NCBI GenBank assembly: GCA_900556625.1
Contig: USPQ01000009.1
Location: forward strand, 1-60,629
Origin: an uncultured Bacteroides sp.
Lineage (GTDB): Bacteria; Bacteroidota; Bacteroidia; Bacteroidales; Bacteroidaceae
Direction: 5' to 3'
Length of the DNA: 60,629 nt
The translations under genes were made by a program, and so were the position numbers. This document shows, piece by piece, positions 55,085 to 60,629 of the stretch; position 1 is the first letter of the stretch; each line of letters opens with the position of its first letter. Below the pieces are notes generated by a model. The model made no database searches and was not told the origin of the DNA. It saw nothing but the letters and a program-made list of their open reading frames with translations.

Positions 55085-56629
55085 ATGAAAGCAAAATTAT
55101 TAGTCAGCACAGCCTTTTTGGCAGCTTCAGTATCTCTTTCTGCACAAAAGAGCGCTACCATCACTTTACACGCCGATCAAGGTAAAGAAATTATCCCCAA
55201 AGAAATTTACGGTCAGTTTGCCGAACATTTGGGTTCATGTATCTACGGTGGTCTTTGGGTAGGCGAGAATTCGGATATTCCTAATATAAAGGGATATCGC
55301 ACAGATGTATTCAATGCATTAAAAGAACTCGCCGTTCCTGTTCTTCGTTGGCCGGGTGGTTGTTTTGCCGATGAATACCACTGGATGGACGGTATCGGAC
55401 CCAAAGGGAACCGCCCGAAGATGGTAAATAACAACTGGGGAGGAACCATTGAAGACAATAGTTTCGGTACTCATGAGTTTCTAAACCTGTGTGAAATGCT
55501 GGGTTGCGAACCATACGTCAGTGGAAATGTAGGCAGCGGTACGGTAGAGGAACTCGCCAAATGGGTAGAATATATGACATCTGACGGTGACTCTCCTATG
55601 GCGAACCTTCGCCGCAAAAACGGGCGCGACAAAGCATGGAAGATTAAATATCTGGGTGTAGGAAATGAAAGTTGGGGATGTGGCGGCAGTATGCGTCCCG
55701 AATACTATGCAGACCTGTACCGTCGTTACTCCACCTATTGCCGCAACTATGACGGCAACCGTCTCTTCAAGATTGCCAGCGGAGCCAGTGATTACGACTA
55801 TAACTGGACTGATGTATTGATGAATCGTGTAGGACACCGTATGCAAGGTCTTTCTCTTCATTATTACACCGTAACGGGCTGGAGTGGCAGTAAAACTTCC
55901 GCTACTCAATTCAACAAAGACGACTATTATTGGACAATGGGCAAATGCCTTGAAGTGGAAGAAGTCCTCAAAAGACATTGCGCCATCATGGACAAATATG
56001 ACAAGGATAAAAAAATCGCCCTTTTACTCGACGAATGGGGAACTTGGTGGGACGAAGAACCCGGAACCATCAGAGGACACCTCTATCAGCAAAACACATT
56101 GCGCGACGCTTTCGTTGCCTCTTTGAGCCTTGACGTATTTCATAAATACACCGATCGTCTGAAAATGGCAAATATCGCACAAGTTGTCAATGTACTTCAA
56201 TCCATGATTCTGACAAAAGGAAAAGAGATGGTACTGACTCCCAGCTATTATGTTTTCAAAATGTATAAGGTACATCAAGACGCCACTTATCTCCCTATCG
56301 ACCTGGAGTGTGAAAAGATGAATGTACGCGATAACCGTACCGTACCGATGGTAAGCGCCACAGCCTCCAAAGACAAAAACGGTGTTATCCATATTTCCCT
56401 TTCAAACGTAAATGCCGATGAAACACAGGAAATCACCATCAATCTGGGAGACACAAAGGCAAAGAAAGCTACCGGAGAAATCCTGACCTCTGCAAAACTC
56501 ACCGATTACAATTCTTTTGAAAATCCTAATATTGTAAAACCGGCACCTTTCAAAGAGGTAAAAATCAATAAAGGCACAATGAAGGTAAAACTTCCTGCTA
56601 AGTCGATTGTTACTTTAGAGTTACAGTAA
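55085..56629 (+). CDS. GH51 alpha-L-arabinofuranosidase (exported)
   Basis: 514 residues; signal LLVSTAFLAASVSLSAQ. GH51 barrel with PVLRWPGGCFADEYHW, GVGNESWGCGG (acid/base Glu 195) and LLLDEWGTWWDEEPG (nucleophile Glu 317), then a C-terminal beta domain. Shorter than the GH51 at 42322 and without its CBM-like part, like classic AbfA. Acts on arabino-oligosaccharides, giving L-arabinose for the operon upstream; 28 bases after the GH127/146 gene. Confidence 0.95.
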   Translation: MKAKLLVSTAFLAASVSLSAQKSATITLHADQGKEIIPKEIYGQFAEHLGSCIYGGLWVGENSDIPNIKGYRTDVFNALKELAVPVLRWPGGCFADEYHWMDGIGPKGNRPKMVNNNWGGTIEDNSFGTHEFLNLCEMLGCEPYVSGNVGSGTVEELAKWVEYMTSDGDSPMANLRRKNGRDKAWKIKYLGVGNESWGCGGSMRPEYYADLYRRYSTYCRNYDGNRLFKIASGASDYDYNWTDVLMNRVGHRMQGLSLHYYTVTGWSGSKTSATQFNKDDYYWTMGKCLEVEEVLKRHCAIMDKYDKDKKIALLLDEWGTWWDEEPGTIRGHLYQQNTLRDAFVASLSLDVFHKYTDRLKMANIAQVVNVLQSMILTKGKEMVLTPSYYVFKMYKVHQDATYLPIDLECEKMNVRDNRTVPMVSATASKDKNGVIHISLSNVNADETQEITINLGDTKAKKATGEILTSAKLTDYNSFENPNIVKPAPFKEVKINKGTMKVKLPAKSIVTLELQ

Positions 56630-56703
56630 ATCAAGGGCTATTACTTATTGTATTATAAACAAGAAGACAAGTAAAATGGTAACAAAAAAGATAGCTCTTT
56701 TGG

Positions 56704-56734
56704 ATTGTTAAATCCACATAAAGAGTTATCTTTG
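56704..56734 (+). promoter_or_regulatory. Bacteroides-type promoter of the transketolase gene
   Basis: ATTG (56704-56707), 19 bases, then a perfect -7 box TATCTTTG (56727-56734). It rules out the ATG at 56705 and supports the start at 56771. Confidence 0.8.
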
Positions 56735-56770
56735 CCAACAATCTTACAGAAATCAATTAATTTTAATGAT

Positions 56771-58780
56771 ATGAACGATAATAAACTTATGAATCGTGCA
56801 GCGGATAACATCCGTATTCTTGCTGCTTCAATGGTTGAGAAAGCCAATTCCGGTCACCCGGGTGGCGCCATGGGTGGTGCTGACTTTGTGAATGTACTCT
56901 TTTCTGAGTTTTTAGTATATGATCCGGAGAATCCCCGCTGGGAAGGACGCGACCGTTTCTTCCTCGATCCGGGACATATGTCTCCAATGCTTTATTCAAC
57001 ATTGGCACTGACCGGTAAATTCACATTGGATGAATTGAAAGAATTCCGCCAATGGGGAAGCCCCACTCCGGGACATCCGGAAGTAGACATCATGCGGGGC
57101 ATTGAAAACACTTCCGGTCCGCTGGGACAAGGACACACTTTTGCAGTAGGTGCTGCCATTGCCGCTAAATTTCTGAAAGCACGCTTCAACGAAGTGATGA
57201 ATCAGACTATCTACGCTTATATCTCTGATGGCGGTATCCAGGAAGAGATTTCTCAAGGTTCCGGACGTATTGCCGGTGCATTGGGTCTGGATAATCTGAT
57301 CATGTTCTACGACTCCAACGACATTCAGCTTTCTACAGAAACGAAAGATGTAACTATAGAAGATACTGCCATGAAGTATGAGGCATGGGGATGGAACGTA
57401 CTGAGTATCAATGGTAACGATCCTGACGAAATCCGTGCAGCGATCAAAGAAGCACAGGCGGAAAAGGAGCGTCCGACATTGATTATCGGTAAGACTGTGA
57501 TGGGTAAAGGCGCACGCAAAGCGGACGGTAGCAGCTATGAAGCTAACTGCGCTACACACGGTGCTCCTCTCGGTGGCGACGCATATGTAAATACAATTAA
57601 GAATTTAGGCGGTGATCCTACCAACCCGTTCGTTATATTCCCGGAAGTAGCCGAACTGTATGCAAAACGTGCAGAAGAATTGAAAAAGATCGTAGCTGAA
57701 AGATATGCAGTGAAAGCCGCATGGGCAAAAGCTAATCCGGAACTTGCAGCCAAACTGGAACTGTTCTTCTCCGGCAAAGCTCCGAAAGTGGATTGGGCCG
57801 CTATCGAACAGAAAGCAGGCAGCGCTACTCGCGCTGCATCGGCAACCGTATTAGGTGCTCTCGCTACACAAGTAGAAAATATGATTGTAGCTTCTGCCGA
57901 CCTTTCCAACTCTGACAAGACCGACGGTTTCTTGAAAAAGACTCATTCGTTCAAGAAAGGCGATTTCAGCGGAGCATTCTTCCAGGCAGGTGTATCTGAA
58001 CTGTCAATGGCTTGTATCTGTATCGGTATGTCGCTTCACGGTGGTGTAATCGCAGCTTGCGGTACATTCTTCGTATTCTCCGATTACATGAAACCTGCCG
58101 TACGTATGGCTGCATTGATGGAACAACCCGTGAAGTTCATTTGGACACACGATGCGTTCCGTGTAGGCGAAGACGGCCCTACTCACGAACCGGTAGAACA
58201 GGAAGCGCAAATCCGCTTGATGGAAAAGCTGAAAAACCACAAGGGACACAACTCTATGTTGGTACTCCGTCCGGCAGATGCAGAAGAAACAACTATCGCA
58301 TGGAAACTTGCAATGGAGAATATGTCCACTCCGACAGGATTGATTTTCTCCCGCCAGAATATTGCCAACTTACCGGAAGGAACAGATTACGAACAAGCAG
58401 CGAAAGGCGCTTATATCGTGGCCGGTTCTGACGAAAATCCTGATGTAGTTTTAGTAGCTTCCGGTTCTGAAGTTTCCACTTTAGTAGCCGGTACAGAGTT
58501 GCTTCGCAAAGATGGCGTAAAAGTACGTATTGTATCTGCTCCGTCTGAAGGGCTGTTCCGTAACCAATCTAAAGAATACCAAGAATCTGTTCTCCCTGCA
58601 AATGCTAAGATTTTCGGTTTGACTGCCGGTTTGCCTGTTACTCTTCAGGGTCTGGTAGGCTGTCATGGCAAAGTATGGGGCTTGGAATCTTTCGGTTTCT
58701 CCGCACCTTACAAAGTACTGGATGAGAAACTTGGATTCACAGCCGAAAATGTATATAACCAAGTAAAAGCAATGCTCTAA
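56771..58780 (+). CDS. tkt: Transketolase
   Basis: 669 residues from MNDNKLMNRAADNIRILAAS. It shows MVEKANSGHPGGAMGGADFV, RFFLDPGHMSPMLYS, and the thiamine-diphosphate site YISDGGIQEEISQGSG followed by MFYDSNDIQ; the C-terminal half has FRVGEDGPTHEPVEQ. It links the D-xylulose 5-phosphate made by the Ara enzymes to glycolysis. It has its own promoter and shares a TAATG overlap with rpiB. Confidence 0.97.
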   Translation: MNDNKLMNRAADNIRILAASMVEKANSGHPGGAMGGADFVNVLFSEFLVYDPENPRWEGRDRFFLDPGHMSPMLYSTLALTGKFTLDELKEFRQWGSPTPGHPEVDIMRGIENTSGPLGQGHTFAVGAAIAAKFLKARFNEVMNQTIYAYISDGGIQEEISQGSGRIAGALGLDNLIMFYDSNDIQLSTETKDVTIEDTAMKYEAWGWNVLSINGNDPDEIRAAIKEAQAEKERPTLIIGKTVMGKGARKADGSSYEANCATHGAPLGGDAYVNTIKNLGGDPTNPFVIFPEVAELYAKRAEELKKIVAERYAVKAAWAKANPELAAKLELFFSGKAPKVDWAAIEQKAGSATRAASATVLGALATQVENMIVASADLSNSDKTDGFLKKTHSFKKGDFSGAFFQAGVSELSMACICIGMSLHGGVIAACGTFFVFSDYMKPAVRMAALMEQPVKFIWTHDAFRVGEDGPTHEPVEQEAQIRLMEKLKNHKGHNSMLVLRPADAEETTIAWKLAMENMSTPTGLIFSRQNIANLPEGTDYEQAAKGAYIVAGSDENPDVVLVASGSEVSTLVAGTELLRKDGVKVRIVSAPSEGLFRNQSKEYQESVLPANAKIFGLTAGLPVTLQGLVGCHGKVWGLESFGFSAPYKVLDEKLGFTAENVYNQVKAML

Positions 58781-59214
58781 TGAAAACAATCGGATTAGCA
58801 TGCGACCACGCCGGTTTTGAACTGAAAGAATATGTTCGCGGCTGGCTGGAAGTAAAAGGCTGGGCATACAAAGACTTCGGGACCAACTCTGCAGCAAGTG
58901 TAGATTATCCGGATTATGCCCACCCGCTGGCTCTTGCAGTGGAATCGGGTGAATGTTATCCCGGTATTGCTATCTGCGGCAGTGGAAACGGAATCAATAT
59001 GACACTGAACAAGCACCAGGGGATTCGTGCAGCTCTTTGCTGGAATGCAGAGATTGCGCATTTGGCACGTCAGCACAATGACGCCAATATCTTGGTCATG
59101 CCGGGACGCTTCATCAGCACAGAAGAAGCGGACATGATTTTAACCGAGTTTTTCTCTACCGAGTTTGAAGGAGGACGTCATCAGAAACGTATCGACAAGA
59201 TTCCGGTGAAATGA
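58780..59214 (+). CDS. rpiB: Ribose-5-phosphate isomerase B
   Basis: 144 residues: LACDHAGFELKEYVRGWL, DYPDYAHPLALAVESGE, ICGSGNGINMTLNKHQGIRAALCW (active-site Cys region) and RQHNDANILVMPGRFIS. It interconverts ribose and ribulose 5-phosphate (some members act on allose 6-phosphate). Its start overlaps the transketolase stop, and the gene ends before a terminator. Confidence 0.96.
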   Translation: MKTIGLACDHAGFELKEYVRGWLEVKGWAYKDFGTNSAASVDYPDYAHPLALAVESGECYPGIAICGSGNGINMTLNKHQGIRAALCWNAEIAHLARQHNDANILVMPGRFISTEEADMILTEFFSTEFEGGRHQKRIDKIPVK

Positions 59215-59240
59215 GCCTGAAATAAAGTAAACAAAGCAGT

Positions 59241-59275
59241 AAAGCTGTTCTTCTTTCCGGAGAGCAGCTTTATTT
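59241..59275 (+). terminator. Terminator between rpiB and the DUF456 gene
   Basis: An 11-bp stem, AAAGCTGTTCT/AGAGCAGCTTT (one wobble), with a 9-base loop, followed by ATTTATATTTAT. The A/T-rich flanks suit both convergent genes. Confidence 0.75.
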
Positions 59276-59282
59276 ATATTTA

Positions 59283-59774
59283 TCAAACAAAACCGGCAAT
59301 AAACTGATAACAGAAATAACCGCAGACAACCAGTTTTAACAAGGTTCCCAATATGAATCCTATCAAGGAACCGAATCCTGATTTAAGCGCCTGTGAGAAT
59401 TCCTTATTTCCCAACAGTTCCCCAATGACAGCCCCCAGAAACGGACCGAGAATAATCCCCCATGGCAAGAAAAGAAGACCGGCAAGAGTACCTATTACAC
59501 ACCCCCAATTTCCCCACTTACTGCCACCGCTGTATTTACTGCCCAACATTGGAGTAAAATAATCCAGGACCTGTAATACAACCACAATCAGCAACCATAC
59601 AATTAGTTGCGTAGTACTGTACCCCACCTTATCTGTACAATGAAGAATAAACAGTCCCAAATAAGCAATAGGAGGACCAGGAAGAAACGGAAGAATACAA
59701 CCGGCTAATCCGGCAATCATACAGAGAGCACCAATGATAATCAAAATAACGTCCAGCATAATCTCCATCGACAA
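59283..59774 (-). CDS. DUF456 family membrane protein
   Basis: 163 residues with about four hydrophobic segments and glycine-rich helices (GSKYSGGSKWGNWGCVIGTLAG, LPWGIILGPFLGAVIGEL), matching PF04306. The family has no established function. It is convergent with rpiB. Confidence 0.9.
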   Translation of the reverse strand: MSMEIMLDVILIIIGALCMIAGLAGCILPFLPGPPIAYLGLFILHCTDKVGYSTTQLIVWLLIVVVLQVLDYFTPMLGSKYSGGSKWGNWGCVIGTLAGLLFLPWGIILGPFLGAVIGELLGNKEFSQALKSGFGSLIGFILGTLLKLVVCGYFCYQFIAGFV

Positions 59775-59784
59775 TTATCCTCCA

Positions 59785-59865
59785 CTATTTTTCCAAAGTT
59801 GGTAATGTTATCAAACTCTCGAAATTCTGTATACCAATAGAAAATTTGCGCATCACACTATCCAT
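59785..59865 (-). pseudogene. 27-codon N-terminal relic of an AAA-ATPase-like/PD-(D/E)XK gene
   Basis: From ATG 59865 the frame reads MDSVMRKFSIGIQNFESLIT and stops at 59785. It aligns with the first residues of the genes at 1-2701 (NKIYPIGIQNFEKIR), and the DNA is similar too (TCTCGAA-TTCTG-ATACCAAT on the plus strand). The remainder of the gene is gone. Confidence 0.7.
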
Positions 59866-59988
59866 AGTTATTCTTCATTTAATAATTATTCAAAGATAAA
59901 CATTATTTTCGAGTGACATTCTCACATTCCAAGTAATTTTTATAAGCCCTTCACCTTTTCGCTACAGAACCCTATCCATAGGCTAAAG

Positions 59989-60043
59989 CGGGTGAAAGTC
60001 TCCCCCTTCACCCAAGCCGTCACTCAAGGCATCACCCAAACCG
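59989..60043. repeat. Hairpin and three 12-bp direct repeats 3' of the VirE-like gene
   Basis: GGGTGAA (59990-59996) pairs with TTCACCC (60007-60013). Three units TCACCCAAGCCG, TCACTCAAGGCA and TCACCCAAACCG follow at 60008-60043. No role is established. Confidence 0.5.
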
Positions 60044-60051
60044 GTTCTCTC

Positions 60052-60629
60052 TTACCCAATTTTTACCACCCGATACACATTTCCAAACTTAGTATGCTTA
60101 CGTTCTATCCCCACCGCTACCAATATTTGCGCCAAACTTGCCGGATTTGCACCACGCATAGCTGCAGGATTCCTCCTTTTTAAACATTGAAATATATCAG
60201 CCGCAGAAAGAAGATCACACTCCTCTCTTCTTTCCGCCGACCGATAACAAGCACGCAACACATCTTCCACTGGCCCTTGACGGTAAAACGACAGATTGCT
60301 CTTTTGCAATTCCTGTTCTTCTTCTTTCGTAAACCAATAACGTTGACCGGACAGAATTGCCGTTTTCAACTGCGCATAAAGTTGTTCATGTTCAATCGCT
60401 TCACAATCAATAGGATGCTCTACTTCCACACAAATAAACCTGCGGCTACCAGTTGGATCAGTGAGCAAATCTTTCCTGTTAGACGTACCAATAAAAGAAG
60501 CTATTCGTGGTAAGACACGATAGTTCTTCTGGTAAGCTTTGCACAAACTCAATGAAGCCATCTGCATCAGATTCTTCAACAAAGGCATTTTTGCAGGAGA
60601 AAACTTGTCAAATTCATCCAAATTGAGAA
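60052..60629 (-). CDS. VirE/VapE-like P-loop protein, C-terminal part (5' end outside window)
   Basis: The frame is open to the window edge. LNLDEFDKFSPAKMPLLKNLM carries the Walker B-like LDEFDK, RIASFIGTSNRKDLLTDPTGSRRFICVEV has sensor and arginine-finger features of the VirE/VapE helicase family (PF05272), and a DUF3874-like C-terminal domain follows (QGPVEDVLRACYRS to the end). It belongs to primase-helicase proteins of mobile or variable regions. Likely the start of another variable region. Confidence 0.85.
   Translation of the reverse strand, partial: LNLDEFDKFSPAKMPLLKNLMQMASLSLCKAYQKNYRVLPRIASFIGTSNRKDLLTDPTGSRRFICVEVEHPIDCEAIEHEQLYAQLKTAILSGQRYWFTKEEEQELQKSNLSFYRQGPVEDVLRACYRSAERREECDLLSAADIFQCLKRRNPAAMRGANPASLAQILVAVGIERKHTKFGNVYRVVKIG

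Noticed and set aside
1..60629. CRISPR arrays, tRNA or rRNA genes
   Set aside because: No regularly spaced repeats with unique spacers and no tRNA- or rRNA-like sequence were seen on either strand.

Overview
The window reads as a chromosomal segment of a gut Bacteroides, most likely in or near the B. thetaiotaomicron group. Reasons seen in the sequence: Bacteroides-type promoters (TTG/TTTG about 20 bases before TAnnTTTG), a UpxY antiterminator beside an invertible promoter, Wza/Wzc/WcaJ-type capsule genes, BT4734/VirE_N, DUF3987, DUF4248 and HU-family boundary genes, and an arabinose operon in the order araM-araP-araR-araD-araA-araB followed by GH127/146, GH51, transketolase and rpiB. The species assignment is from memory of B. 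thetaiotaomicron gene order and was not checked by search.

Layout. (1) 1-2.7 kb: two almost identical tandem copies of an AAA-ATPase/PD-(D/E)XK gene on the minus strand. (2) 2.8-29.9 kb: one long minus-strand capsular polysaccharide (CPS) operon. Read in transcription order it has the initiating sugar-phosphate transferase, Wza, Wzc, Wzx, about a dozen glycosyltransferases, a fucosyltransferase-like protein, a Wzy-like polymerase, a pyruvyl transferase-like protein, three O-acylation modules, a WecG-type transferase, and rfbA, rfbB and a truncated rfbC. (3) 29.9-33.9 kb: a block of VirE_N, DUF3987, DUF4248 and HU-type genes, mostly on the plus strand, that separates the main CPS operon from (4) a second short minus-strand unit, upxY plus another wza (34.0-35.4 kb). 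That unit is preceded by a 239-bp invertible promoter segment with 20-bp perfect inverted repeats and by a tyrosine recombinase (to 36.7 kb). (5) 36.8-41.6 kb: manA and, divergently, galM-MFS transporter-galK. (6) 41.6-44.85 kb: a decayed arabinan utilisation cluster, with one intact GH51 between two broken GH43 genes and an AAA-ATPase relic. (7) 45.0-59.2 kb: the arabinose operon with a candidate AraR operator/promoter, the arabinofuranosidases, transketolase and rpiB. (8) 59.3-60.6 kb: a DUF456 membrane protein, a 27-codon relic of the AAA-ATPase family, and the C-terminal part of a VirE/VapE-like gene that runs off the window.

How it works together. The CPS genes encode a Wzx/Wzy-type capsule pathway, from undecaprenyl-linked initiation and repeat-unit assembly with acyl and pyruvyl decoration, through flipping and polymerisation, to Wzc/Wza export. 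The locus as sequenced looks switched off at several levels: the only consensus promoter in the inverton points away from upxY, one glycosyltransferase is out of frame at a G10 tract (9 G restores it), an acyltransferase carries one in-frame TAG, a GT4 gene is split at a TAATG overlap, and rfbC is truncated. The arabinose genes take in L-arabinose, convert it to D-xylulose 5-phosphate, and pass it to the non-oxidative pentose phosphate pathway through transketolase; RpiB links to the same pathway.

The strongest unusual signals are the homopolymer switch in a Bacteroides CPS glycosyltransferase, the inverton captured in the OFF state, and the composite CPS architecture with two wza genes around a replication-like gene block.
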